From NCBI GenBank assembly GCA_963801255.1, contig CAWDEC010000005.1:10442-74441 (forward strand): a DNA stretch of 64,000 nt, in the 5' to 3' direction. The position numbers and the translations under genes are program-made. Source of the DNA: JAICXG01 sp963801255 (GTDB taxonomy: Bacteria > Verrucomicrobiota > Verrucomicrobiia > Chthoniobacterales > UBA10450). Below the pieces are notes generated by a model that saw only the letters and a program-made list of their open reading frames with translations, ran no database searches and was not told the origin of the DNA. Each line of letters starts with the position of its first letter. Position 1 is the first letter of the stretch. Of this stretch, positions 1 to 8,220 are shown piece by piece.

Positions 1-536
1 AGGTTACGCTCGATGAAGTAATCGAGAACTTGTCGGCCTTACGCAACCGTGGTGCGTCCGCTTCGCCTCCGCCAACACCGCCAGCACAGAAGTCTCTTGC
101 GCAGCCGGCTTCAGCGCCGCAAGACAAGCCAGCGACCGCGCCTAACGAGGATATGAGCGCAGTCTGGGCCACCGTTGCTCAACTGGCCGGCTCCCGCCGG
201 CCTTTAATGAAGCCGTGGCTCGAGAATGCGCATTTTCGCGGGGCACAGGACCGCGTCCTTCGCCTTGGCTTCGCGCCGGCCGGTAAGAGCGCGATGGAAG
301 CACTTGCTCGACCCAATTACCGCACTTTCCTCGAAGGCCTGTTGAAGGAAGTTACGAGCGGCGACTGGAAGCTGGATCTAAACATCGTGGAAGGCCTGCC
401 CGCACCCGTAAAGAAGCGGGAGAGCGAGGCTGAGACGAATCGGCCTAACGATGCCATTGATTCCTTTCGAGACGATCCGCTTATTCAGGAAGCCTTGGAA
501 ATCTTTAAAGGAGAAATCAAATCTGTCACCAACTGA
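1..536 (+). CDS. dnaX: DNA polymerase III subunit gamma/tau, C-terminal part (5' end outside window)
   Basis: The reading frame is open from base 3 and ends with TGA at 534-536, so only the C-terminal part is present. It consists of a Pro/Ala/Ser-rich linker (about residues 20-50 of the visible part) followed by a compact domain of about 110 residues containing WLENAHFRG and YRTFLEGLLKEV. That layout fits the tail of clamp-loader tau/gamma proteins, and ybaB follows at 21 bp, the usual dnaX-ybaB arrangement. The catalytic AAA+ part is not visible, so the call rests mainly on gene order and the linker-plus-domain layout. Two copies of the 9-mer GCCTAACGA lie in it (140, 443), read as Pro-Asn-Glu and Pro-Asn-Asp. 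Confidence 0.75.
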   Translation, partial: VTLDEVIENLSALRNRGASASPPPTPPAQKSLAQPASAPQDKPATAPNEDMSAVWATVAQLAGSRRPLMKPWLENAHFRGAQDRVLRLGFAPAGKSAMEALARPNYRTFLEGLLKEVTSGDWKLDLNIVEGLPAPVKKRESEAETNRPNDAIDSFRDDPLIQEALEIFKGEIKSVTN

Positions 537-556
537 CCTAACGAATAAAAGAGACG

Positions 557-877
557 ATGAATATCAACAAGTTGATGAAGCAAGCGCAGAAAATGCAGGA
601 GCAGATGGCCAAGACGCAGGCCGAGCTTGAAGAAAAAACTGTCGAGGTCGTGACAGGCGGCGGTCGGGTCACGGTGGTGGCTAATGGTGCCGGAGACATC
701 CTCTCGCTCAAGATCGCGAAAGAAGTCGTCGACCCCGAGGACGTGGAAATTTTGGAAGACATGATCCTGAGCGGCGTGCAACAAGCCATCGCCAAAGGCA
801 AGGAGATGGCCGGCTCGGAAATGTCGAAGTTGACCGGTGGGATGAATCTACCCGGGCTAAGTGGACTCGGTCTGTAG
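557..877 (+). CDS. ybaB: YbaB/EbfC family nucleoid-associated protein
   Basis: This 106-residue protein has the family hallmarks: an N-terminal amphipathic helix (MNINKLMKQAQKMQEQMAK), a central GGGRVTVVANGAG segment, and a Gly/Leu-rich end. YbaB proteins are small DNA-binding dimers that coat the nucleoid and are normally encoded directly after dnaX, as here. recR, which often follows, is absent: the next gene, opgH, is convergent and its 3' end overlaps the last 21 bp of ybaB (857-877). Length matches the family. Confidence 0.95.
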   Translation: MNINKLMKQAQKMQEQMAKTQAELEEKTVEVVTGGGRVTVVANGAGDILSLKIAKEVVDPEDVEILEDMILSGVQQAIAKGKEMAGSEMSKLTGGMNLPGLSGLGL

Positions 878-2869
878 TTCTCGCCCAACCAGCGATTCCG
901 GACGCGCGAAGTGGCTCAGCTCGCGCCGCCAGGCCGAGGACAGGTGGGAAGCGGGGGTGCTCCAGATTTGCCGATGAAGCTGAGCCATCTCTCCATTCAT
1001 TGGGACGGGAGACGCGGGGTGGAGCAGCTGATCGAGCATGGTTGCCTTCCTATGTTCGTTAGTCCGAGCCAAGGCCTGCTCCAGGGAGGTGATTTCAACA
1101 GACGGCGCCAGCTCGCTTGGGACTATAAAGTAGCCGGCTTTTCGCAGGCCAGCACCGAGTTTTGCATTCCCGACCAAGGCCGTGAGGGGAACCGCCGTTA
1201 GCCAGCCGAGAGCGATCGGAAGGAGCCAGAGAAGGTAACCGGGCGTAAGCCACCAGGTAACAAGCGCAACGATCAAGCCTGCTATACTTGTTAGGCCAAA
1301 CACATCCCAGGCGTCGCGCCAGGCAATGCTCTGCGCGCAGCGGCGTTCCTGAGCCTGCCACTCGACCTTCTTCCCTAGCCAACTGAAAAGGACGAATTTC
1401 GCGTGGAAGAAAAGGAACACAGGAGCAATCAGGATGGAGATGAACATCTCAACGAGAGTGCTCACGACCATTTTGCCGGCGCCGCCGAATTCGCGAGCGC
1501 GTCCGCGCTGTAAAGCCAGCGCGAGAGCGAGCAACTTCGGCAGGAGGAGTAGGAACATGGTGAATCCGAAAAGAAGAACGGCAATTTGCGCGCGGGCGAC
1601 GTCGGCGAAGAGACCATCACTGAAAGGCGCGGCAGTCAGGTTTTTCACGAAGCCGAGAATGAGAACGAGAAGGAGCAGCGGTGAAGCGAGGAAGGAGAAA
1701 ATGCCGTGCAGAAAATGGAAGCGCGTTATGGGCTTAAAGCCGCGGGCCAGGGCGAGCGGCCAATGCTGTAGATTGCCCTGGCACCAGCGGCGATCGCGTT
1801 TCAGGTGCTCAACCACTGTCGGAGGTGTCTCTTCGTAGCTGCCGTCGAGATCCTCCGCCAGATGCACTTCCCAGCCCGCGCGACGCATCAGAGCAGCCTC
1901 GACGAAATCATGGCTCATCGGCCGGGATCCGATCGAGCTTCGTCCCGGCAGTTCAGGCAGCGCGCAATGTTGCATAAACGGCGCGAGACGGATGATGGCG
2001 TTGTGGCCCCAGAAGTTACTTTCTTCCTGCTGCCAAAAGCAGGCGCCGGCGGCGAAGATTGGACCATAGAGTGACATGGCAAATTGCTGTAGCCGGCTCC
2101 AGATCGTCAGGCCATTGATGGCCTGCGGGACGGTTTGCAGAATGCCGATGCGATGATTGGCTTCCATTCGCCTAACGAGTTCAACCAGTGTGCTCGCGCT
2201 CATCAGACTGTCGGCATCGAGGCAAATCATGTAGCGGTACTGGCTGCCCCAGCGCCGGCAGAAATCCGCGATATTCCCGCTCTTGCGATTGAGCGGCAGT
2301 TTGCGCCGGCGATAGAAAATCCGATCGGGCCCTAACTGCGCGGCCATCCGGGCCCAGGCCAGTTTTTCCGCGTGCGCTTTTTCTTCATCGGTGGAATCGC
2401 TCAGGACGAAAAATTGAAAACGGTCGATTGCGCCTAACGATCGCAGCGCATCGTGCATGACTCGCAAACGAGCGAACACAGCGGCGACATCTTCGTTGTA
2501 GACCGGGACGACGATCGCCGTCGTTGGCAAACGCGAGAGATTTTCCCCGGCGATGAGGTTGTCCGCGGTCTGCGCCGCTTTCCGATCGCTTAGAATGAGA
2601 AAGCCAAAGAAGGCCTGGGAAAACCCGATTGCGACGTACGTGAAAAGCGGGAGGAACAGAGTGAAGAGCAGAACGTTAACCGGTGACCAACCCTCCGCGG
2701 CGAGCAAGCTCCACTCAAAAGTGCCGGCGAGGAGGGTGAGCAGCCCAATGAGGACCGCGAATGCGAGACGATGGTGATGATAACGGGTTTGCGGAATGAC
2801 CCGCGTCCATTGCGCGACATCGGAAAAATCGAAAACTTGCTCCGCGGCGGAGCCAGGCAAATCTTCCAT
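857..2869 (-). CDS. opgH: Glucans biosynthesis glucosyltransferase H (OpgH/MdoH)
   Basis: This 670-residue inner-membrane glycosyltransferase builds the beta-1,2-glucan backbone of osmoregulated periplasmic glucans from UDP-glucose. Two N-terminal membrane segments (about residues 35-90) precede a GT2 domain with VPVYNEDV, KSGNIADFCRRWGSQY, the LDADS metal site, SHDFVEAALMRRAGW and DRRWCQGNLQHW. Several C-terminal membrane segments follow. It is shorter at the N-terminus than the E. coli enzyme (about 850 residues). A separate 116-residue gene 10 bp upstream may supply an equivalent of that missing part. It is the last gene of a leftward set with opgG and overlaps convergent ybaB by 21 bp. 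Motif copies at 2170 and 2432 are read as Val-Arg and Ser-Leu-Gly. Confidence 0.93.
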   Translation of the reverse strand: MEDLPGSAAEQVFDFSDVAQWTRVIPQTRYHHHRLAFAVLIGLLTLLAGTFEWSLLAAEGWSPVNVLLFTLFLPLFTYVAIGFSQAFFGFLILSDRKAAQTADNLIAGENLSRLPTTAIVVPVYNEDVAAVFARLRVMHDALRSLGAIDRFQFFVLSDSTDEEKAHAEKLAWARMAAQLGPDRIFYRRRKLPLNRKSGNIADFCRRWGSQYRYMICLDADSLMSASTLVELVRRMEANHRIGILQTVPQAINGLTIWSRLQQFAMSLYGPIFAAGACFWQQEESNFWGHNAIIRLAPFMQHCALPELPGRSSIGSRPMSHDFVEAALMRRAGWEVHLAEDLDGSYEETPPTVVEHLKRDRRWCQGNLQHWPLALARGFKPITRFHFLHGIFSFLASPLLLLVLILGFVKNLTAAPFSDGLFADVARAQIAVLLFGFTMFLLLLPKLLALALALQRGRAREFGGAGKMVVSTLVEMFISILIAPVFLFFHAKFVLFSWLGKKVEWQAQERRCAQSIAWRDAWDVFGLTSIAGLIVALVTWWLTPGYLLWLLPIALGWLTAVPLTALVGNAKLGAGLRKAGYFIVPSELAPSVEITSLEQALARTNEHRKATMLDQLLHPASPVPMNGEMAQLHRQIWSTPASHLSSAWRRELSHFARPESLVGRELQTEST

Positions 2870-2878
2870 CGTACCTGA

Positions 2879-3229
2879 CTAGTTGGCTCCGGCGAACGGA
2901 AGAAGTTGGGTGCGGAAAAGACGACGCAAACCTTCGTGGAACGGGAATTCGACTTTTTCCGGAAGCATGGCGGCGCGCTGGATGGGAGGCGTCATGGCGA
3001 TGGTTGCGGGCGTTTCCTTCGGCAGAATCGCAAACAGCGTTTGCATCACCAGGGTAACGGGATGAGTCGCGACATTTTCTTCCTGCTCGCGGGCGGTTTG
3101 TATCGCGCGCACGAGTAGCTCGCGCTCGGCAGGACCAAACTCGCCATGCAAAGCGCGCAAATACGTCTCCGCGCGTTGTTGCGCTTCGCGCCATGCGTCG
3201 GGGCCGTAGTCTGTGATTTCGTAACTCAT
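2879..3229 (-). CDS. Small protein between opgG and opgH, possibly a detached OpgH N-terminal region
   Basis: This 116-residue soluble protein starts at ATG 3229 (MSYEITDYGPDAW); the open frame extends further upstream, but that part would run back into opgG. It is largely helical, with no signal peptide or membrane segment. The segment PPIQRAAMLPEKVEF followed by GLRRLFRTQ loosely resembles the cytoplasmic stretch that precedes the first membrane helix in proteobacterial OpgH (a Met-Pro box, then an Arg-rich region). The neighbouring OpgH lacks most of that stretch. Spacing is 10 bp to opgH and 28 bp from opgG, so it is probably co-transcribed. The family is not recognised with confidence; the OpgH link is an inference. 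Confidence 0.7.
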   Translation of the reverse strand: MSYEITDYGPDAWREAQQRAETYLRALHGEFGPAERELLVRAIQTAREQEENVATHPVTLVMQTLFAILPKETPATIAMTPPIQRAAMLPEKVEFPFHEGLRRLFRTQLLPFAGAN

Positions 3230-3257
3230 CCGTGGGTGTTCATCCGACGACGCGGGC

Positions 3258-4577
3258 TTACTCTTTATTCGATTCTCGTGTAAACCAGTGAAGCCGATAT
3301 TTGAACTCAAGTTCATCACCGGCTGCGGGCTTTTTCTCGGGCTCCCAAAAGGCAACGACGTTGTCACTATATTCGTTCGCAGTTGGGAGTTGCAGGAGAT
3401 GCATTTTGCCCGCACCCCACTCGCCTAACGACTCCACCATCACGCTGGGACGGCGGGAATATTTCGCCTCATCGTCGCGATAATGCGCCGGGTTGCGATC
3501 GCGTTGGAGAAGGCCGAAACCCTTCGGATTGATCTCGGGAAACAAGTGCGTCGTCACGTGATCGACCTGCCGCAGAGTCTGCACCTCGTTTTCGCCTTCG
3601 GCGGTTTTGATGAGCAGCGTATCGGAGTCATGCACCTCGGGGCGCTTGTCGTTAGGCGGGCGCTGATTGTTTTCGTCCCGCCAAAACATGCTGGTAAGCG
3701 GGGCCAGGCCGAGCACCTGCACCGGTTTTCGAAAAAAGAGGTGGTTTTCGATCTCGATCGTCGTTTCCGCTCCGGGCCGGATGAGAAAACGATAAGCGCC
3801 GCTCAGGCTCTGGCTGTCGAGCAGAGCGAAGAACTGCATTTCGCGCGCGTTTGGCGGTGGTTTACAGAGCCAGAAGGCGCGAAAGGTGGGAAATTCTTCC
3901 GGCAAATTTTCCGCCGTGTCGATCGCGAGTCCGCGGGCGGAAATGCCGTAGACCTGTCCGGCTGCGAGAGCGCGGAAATAGCTTGAGCCGATGAAAGAAA
4001 TCACTTCATCGACCGGCCGGTCGTGGTCGAGCGGATAAAGCAGACGGAAACCGGCGAAGCCAAGTTTTTCGTCGCCGGAAATGGCGGAGCCGACCGCGTC
4101 CAGTTGATGGTAGCGGAAAAACTTCGGACTGAACCTGACCGGCCGGGATTCGCCGTGGTCAACTTCGTAGATCGCGACTGGCTGCTTATAGATGTAACCG
4201 GGGTGAAAGAACTGCACCTGGAAACGACTCGGCTGGCCAAACCAAAGTCCCTCTTCGCGCCGAAAGGTGATGATGCGGTAGGTGTCATAAGTGAGCTGCT
4301 GGAGAGGTCCAGGCAGCGCTATCTCGCCGGACTGCCAAGGCGTTTGCGCGATTTCCCTGGCCTGCCTGACGACATCCGCGAAAACCTTGTCGTTAGGCGA
4401 TGCGGCTGCCGTCCCGATGAGCGCGGCGCAGTAGAAAAGAAGGTGCTGCCAGAAACTACAACGCCACCATCCGCCGTTGGTGTTGCTCGTAAACCGCCAC
4501 CTCGCGAATCCCGAGCTCGCCCATCTTTTGCGCGAGGCGTTCGAAGTTTTCTCCCTGCTGCACGTGTGAATGGCCAT
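3258..4577 (-). CDS. opgG: Glucan biosynthesis protein G-like (OpgG/MdoG), short C-terminus, long 5' overlap
   Basis: This is a periplasmic protein of osmoregulated glucan synthesis. Family segments include LTYDTYRIITFRREEGLWF, FHPGYIYKQPV, FSPKFFRYHQLD, FAGFRLLYPLD and FWEPEKKPAAGDE followed by KYRLHW. The protein stops about ten residues after KYRLHW, whereas the E. coli protein continues for roughly another hundred residues (the Ig-like domain). A hydrophobic segment, FWQHLLFYCAALIGTAAA, looks like the signal peptide, but the only in-frame ATG lies about 45 codons upstream at 4577. The ORF therefore overlaps the preceding PHP gene by 122 bp. The true start may be a rare codon nearer the signal peptide, or there may be an unseen frame error. 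Three motif copies are read as Pro-Asn-Asp or Ser-Leu-Gly. Confidence 0.85.
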   Translation of the reverse strand: MAIHTCSREKTSNASRKRWASSGFARWRFTSNTNGGWWRCSFWQHLLFYCAALIGTAAASPNDKVFADVVRQAREIAQTPWQSGEIALPGPLQQLTYDTYRIITFRREEGLWFGQPSRFQVQFFHPGYIYKQPVAIYEVDHGESRPVRFSPKFFRYHQLDAVGSAISGDEKLGFAGFRLLYPLDHDRPVDEVISFIGSSYFRALAAGQVYGISARGLAIDTAENLPEEFPTFRAFWLCKPPPNAREMQFFALLDSQSLSGAYRFLIRPGAETTIEIENHLFFRKPVQVLGLAPLTSMFWRDENNQRPPNDKRPEVHDSDTLLIKTAEGENEVQTLRQVDHVTTHLFPEINPKGFGLLQRDRNPAHYRDDEAKYSRRPSVMVESLGEWGAGKMHLLQLPTANEYSDNVVAFWEPEKKPAAGDELEFKYRLHWFTRESNKE

Positions 4578-5241
4578 CGGATGCGGTGGTAAATGGAATT
4601 TCTTTTTTCATCGCGCGCCGGATGATTTCTTCGCTTGGATAAATCTCATTTACTGGTTTCCGCCAGCCGGCGGTCGATAACTCGAGCGCGAGATCGACTT
4701 CGCGAATTTCAGAAAGGACCGCGTCGAGCAGCTCATCGAAGTTCTGCGTTGGACGAAACCCAAAAATCTTCACCAAGTCGAGATGCGCCATGCAATCGAC
4801 CAGCCCGCTCTCGAGCATGTTACGAATCCGTTCGTAATAATCGGCATAGACCCGATCGATGTCGCGCCGGGCAAACTCGGCTTCCTCGCCCGTATGATCG
4901 AATGCCCAGTCACCCTCCAGGAAATGGACCGAACCGAGGACAAAATCGAGCCGCTCCCAATTCCTTTCCACCCAGGCGCGGCCGGCCGCAGAGTTAGTCG
5001 GATCATTATCTAACTCAATGCCCGCGCGAATCTTTAAATCGGGATTTGTCTCACGAAACCGTTCGATCTGGTCAAAATCGACGCCTTGGTGATAACGGTC
5101 GTGATCCGTGAGCGCAAAGTCGCTCAGCCCGCTCTCCCGCGCATGATCCGCCCAAGGTTGGAGTAACTGCTGAGTATAAGTCTGAAGTCGATGACCCTGG
5201 GGGTGGAGATGGTAGTCGGAAAAGAGTTTCATCAGGTTCAA
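4456..5241 (-). CDS. PHP-domain phosphatase, histidinol-phosphatase (HisK) type
   Basis: This 261-residue soluble hydrolase has the PHP metal-binding set in order: DYHLHPQGH near the N-terminus, LTDHD, a Glu in GIELDND, LGSVHFLEG, DCMAHLDLVK and ASDGHSH near the C-terminus. The pattern and length fit PHP-type histidinol-phosphatases, which cleave L-histidinol phosphate in histidine synthesis. No other his genes are nearby, so a role on another phosphate monoester is possible. MKLFSDYH at 5232 is an equally good start to the ATG at 5241. It is first in the leftward run to opgG and opgH, and its last 122 bp overlap the opgG frame. Confidence 0.85.
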   Translation of the reverse strand: MNLMKLFSDYHLHPQGHRLQTYTQQLLQPWADHARESGLSDFALTDHDRYHQGVDFDQIERFRETNPDLKIRAGIELDNDPTNSAAGRAWVERNWERLDFVLGSVHFLEGDWAFDHTGEEAEFARRDIDRVYADYYERIRNMLESGLVDCMAHLDLVKIFGFRPTQNFDELLDAVLSEIREVDLALELSTAGWRKPVNEIYPSEEIIRRAMKKEIPFTTASDGHSHVQQGENFERLAQKMGELGIREVAVYEQHQRRMVAL

Positions 5242-5299
5242 ACGTGAATCGCCCCGCGGTAAATGTCGCTTTAGATCTCTCGCCAGACGCGTTCGCCTC

Positions 5300-5833
5300 T
5301 TACGGCGCGGCGATCGATTTGCGTTGTGCGTCCAATTCAGGATACGCTGGAACTGTCACCTCCACGGTGAACACTTTGCCGGCACTGAGCTCGCGAGTCG
5401 CGATTGTTTCCGAATATTCGACGTGCTCGTCGGGATTGATCAGAAGGTTGGCTGATTTGTCTTCGAATGCGCGATTCTCCGACCAGCGGGTCACGACACG
5501 GCCGGAGGAATCGTGGAGCAGAATCTCGATCCGTTGCTCACTCGGAAAATTCAGCTCGACCGCTTTCGGGCCGCGGTTGCTGAGGATCACGCGTACCGAA
5601 AGTTGTCGCGTCTCAGAGAGCTTCACCGGTTCGTTAGGCAGGTCCACACTCAAGACCAGACCGTTGAGACTTTTGTTCTTATAGACGGGATATTTTTCTC
5701 CGGAGTGCAACGGATGGAAAACGTGATTGAGCCAGCTGCCCTTTTGCTCCTGCGCGGGAACCGCGCTGATGGAAGTAAATAAAATGAGCGTGGCCAAACC
5801 GGAGATTCGTCTCATTCGTCTCAAAGAGTTCAA
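5300..5833 (-). CDS. Secreted BsuPI-like (intracellular proteinase inhibitor fold) protein
   Basis: This 177-residue protein has an N-terminal signal peptide (Arg-rich start, then ISGLATLILFTSISAVPAQ). After a short linker comes one beta-sandwich domain with the pattern LSVRVILSNRGPKAVELNF, IEILLHDSSGRVVTRWSE and VFTVEVTVPAY. That is how BsuPI-type domains (Bacillus intracellular proteinase inhibitor) read. In Gram-negative bacteria such exported domains are common and mostly uncharacterised, so inhibitor activity is not assured. It sits alone upstream of the PHP gene. One motif copy (5631) is read as Leu-Pro-Asn-Glu. Confidence 0.75.
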   Translation of the reverse strand: MNSLRRMRRISGLATLILFTSISAVPAQEQKGSWLNHVFHPLHSGEKYPVYKNKSLNGLVLSVDLPNEPVKLSETRQLSVRVILSNRGPKAVELNFPSEQRIEILLHDSSGRVVTRWSENRAFEDKSANLLINPDEHVEYSETIATRELSAGKVFTVEVTVPAYPELDAQRKSIAAP

Positions 5834-6139
5834 TCGTCGCGAGAACTGTCAAACCTTAATCGAACCGCGCATGTGGAATTGGCTTTTGCCAGACGAATAA
5901 AGATATCCGGCCGATGAAATCTGAAGCCGACCGGCGGCCCGAAGAAAATGGCGCGATCGTCTGCTACCCGGGGTTGAAAACCGGACCTCACCGCCGACGG
6001 AAGAACCCGCAGCGGTTCCGGCTTCGCCTAGATCGGTGCCATGGCAGCGTCTGAAGAATCAAAGAAATCCGTCTCCAGAGCGATCCAATCCCTTTTGCAA
6101 GTTCTTGTCGATGCCGGGGCATCAAGGATAGTGAGAAAG

Positions 6140-7180
6140 ATGATAGATCGTTTTTTCAGGGTACTGACATTGCTGGTGCTGTGCGCGAGTCCTGCCCGTG
6201 CGGCGGAAAATCAATTGGTAAAACTTAGCCTGCCAACCGACAACACCGCCTTGCTCCGCGGAGACGGCGCTGACTTCTATCAGGTCATCGAACGAAACCT
6301 GCATGGCGCGATTTCTTATCCGTGGCAGGGCGGTCAATACGGCTTTGTGCGCGATCCACGAGAGTTAAATGGCGAAACTGTTTACACGCGCTTTCACGAG
6401 GGTATGGATGTTCGCCCGGTGCGCCGCGACGTGCATGGCGAACCGCTCGATGAGGTTCATGCGATCGCGGATGGCCACGTCGTTTACAGCAATCAGATTC
6501 CGGGCGCTTCCAACTACGGGCGTTATGTCGTGGTCGAACATCGCTGGGGCGATTGTCCCTATTACAGTCTCTATGCCCACCTGAGAACGGTTGAGGTCGC
6601 GAAAGGCGACAAGGTGAACCAGGGAGACAAACTCGGAGTCATGGGACACAGCGGTACCGGGATCAACCGCGAACGCTCGCACGTGCACGTGGAGTTGAAT
6701 CTGTTGCTGAGCAGCAATTTCGAAAGTTGGCACGCCGCCTCCTTTCCTAATGAAGCCAATCACCATGGCGTTTACAACGGGATCAACCTTGCCGGGATCG
6801 ATTTGCCCCGACTCATCCTTGCTCTGCGCAAGGATCCAACTCTCAGCATTCCGGCCTTTCTCGCGCGGGAAGAAGTCTTCTACAAAGTGATCGTCCCGAA
6901 CTCGCCTCATTTTGAGCTGGCACAGCGTTATCCCTGGATGATAGCCAGTTCGCCTAACGAAAAGCCATCATCGTGGGAGGTCTCGTTTACGCGCTCAGGT
7001 GTGCCGGTGCGGTTAACTCCCAGCGCCCGCGCGGTGACTACGGCGGAACTTTCCTGGCTGAAAGCGAGCCCGGTAGACGCGCGTTACCTGACCCGCGACG
7101 TGATCACCGGACGCGGAAGTAGTGCGCGCCTAACGAGTGAAGGAAAAGCACTCATGAGCCTGCTCTCCTTTTCGAGCTGA
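6140..7180 (+). CDS. Exported M23 family (LytM-like) metallopeptidase
   Basis: The start at ATG 6140 (MIDRFFRVLTLLVLCASPARA) gives a clean signal peptide; the frame opens 33 codons earlier but that part has no signal character. The peptidase domain (about residues 75-210) has FHEGMDVRPV with the first zinc ligands, VVEHRWG, YSLYAHL, GHSGTG and SHVHVELNL with the second His pair. M23 enzymes cut peptidoglycan cross-bridges or act as periplasmic scaffolds; the zinc ligands are intact here, so activity is plausible. A unique C-terminal region of about 130 residues has no recognised domain. Motif copies at 6952 and 7128 are read as Pro-Asn-Glu and Leu-Thr. Confidence 0.88.
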   Translation: MIDRFFRVLTLLVLCASPARAAENQLVKLSLPTDNTALLRGDGADFYQVIERNLHGAISYPWQGGQYGFVRDPRELNGETVYTRFHEGMDVRPVRRDVHGEPLDEVHAIADGHVVYSNQIPGASNYGRYVVVEHRWGDCPYYSLYAHLRTVEVAKGDKVNQGDKLGVMGHSGTGINRERSHVHVELNLLLSSNFESWHAASFPNEANHHGVYNGINLAGIDLPRLILALRKDPTLSIPAFLAREEVFYKVIVPNSPHFELAQRYPWMIASSPNEKPSSWEVSFTRSGVPVRLTPSARAVTTAELSWLKASPVDARYLTRDVITGRGSSARLTSEGKALMSLLSFSS

Positions 7181-7199
7181 GATGGCTCGAGATTGAAGC

Positions 7200-7973
7200 T
7201 TGGATGTAGTGAGAAAGATTAGCCGGCGTCAGTTTATTGGGCTTGGCCTTCTCGCGCTCCCGACGGCGGCGGGCCTGGACGCGCGTTACGCCGAACCAAG
7301 ATGGCTGCGCGTATCTCACGTCGATTTGCATCCGCAACCGACTTGTCGCTTCGTCCAATTCAGCGACCTGCATTACAAGGGCGACGCCGAATTTGCGGCG
7401 GAAGTGGTGGACACAATCAACCAGCTCGCCCCCGACTTCGTCTGCTTCACCGGTGACCTGGTGGAAGACGGGCGCTACGCGCCGCCCGCGCTCGATTTCA
7501 TTCGCAAAATCCATTACCCCGTTTACGGCTGTCCCGGTAACTGGGATTACAATAGCCGGTTCAGCTTTCGCGAATACGAAAGAGCTTTCGCCGCCACCGG
7601 CGGCGCATGGCTGGAGGATCGCAGCGTCTTGCTGCCGCACTTTGACTTGGAAGTTGTCGGGATGGGTCTCCGGGGCGTCCACGCCTTGAACGAAGCGCGC
7701 GCCTCACGCCGTTTGTTGCTCATCCATTACCCCATTCAAGCCGATCGACTCGAAGGTCGCCGCTACAACCTGATTCTCGCCGGTCATTCGCATGGCGGTC
7801 AGGTGCGAATTCCATTTTATGGTGCGCCGGTTTTGCCCTATGGAGTCGGGCGTTACGAAACTGGACTTTTTGAGTCGTTAGGGGGGCCACTCTATGTCAA
7901 TGTCGGGATCGGCACCTACATGTTGCCGATTCGCTTTAATTGCCGCCCGGAACTTACCGTCGGCCGGATGTAG
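7200..7973 (+). CDS. Tat-exported calcineurin-like metallophosphoesterase
   Basis: The open frame begins at TTG 7200; GTG at 7209 is an alternative start. SRRQFIGLGLLALPTAAG is a twin-arginine type signal. The metal-binding motifs follow: FSDLHYKGD, FTGDLVEDG, CPGNWDYN, LLIHYP and LAGHSHGGQ, as in YkuE/YaeI-type phosphoesterases. The usual GNHD motif reads GNWD here: the His that normally assists catalysis is Trp, so the activity may be altered. It follows the M23 gene by 19 bp and may be co-transcribed. The segment to the next gene (7974-8220) holds only a near-copy of the 9-mer at 7981. Confidence 0.85.
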   Translation: MDVVRKISRRQFIGLGLLALPTAAGLDARYAEPRWLRVSHVDLHPQPTCRFVQFSDLHYKGDAEFAAEVVDTINQLAPDFVCFTGDLVEDGRYAPPALDFIRKIHYPVYGCPGNWDYNSRFSFREYERAFAATGGAWLEDRSVLLPHFDLEVVGMGLRGVHALNEARASRRLLLIHYPIQADRLEGRRYNLILAGHSHGGQVRIPFYGAPVLPYGVGRYETGLFESLGGPLYVNVGIGTYMLPIRFNCRPELTVGRM

Positions 7974-8220
7974 CTTGAATGCCTAACAAGGCGCGAAAAT
8001 TTTTGTGCGCTGGTTGCGCCACGCTTCGAGCGAATTTGAAACCGATAGACCCTGGCCGCCGTTGACCGAACCACTAAGATCCCGCCCACGAATCGATTCG
8101 ATTTCGCCCGAGCTTACGTCGCGGACGCCCGTCCAGCAGACCCCCGAGCGCCTCCGTGCCATTCCCGCTTGTCATCGCAAAAGCGAACGCTAAGCTTTCG
8201 CTCCACTCGGAAAACTTCGC

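Noticed and set aside
5914..6054. Small 46-codon ORF upstream of the M23 gene
   Set aside because: Basic and Arg-rich with no ribosome site and no recognisable motif; it reads like non-coding GC-rich DNA.
8005..8193. 62-residue ORF between the phosphoesterase and EIIA genes
   Set aside because: Composition is Arg/Pro/Ser-rich as in random GC-rich frames, and it has no ribosome site; treated as non-coding.
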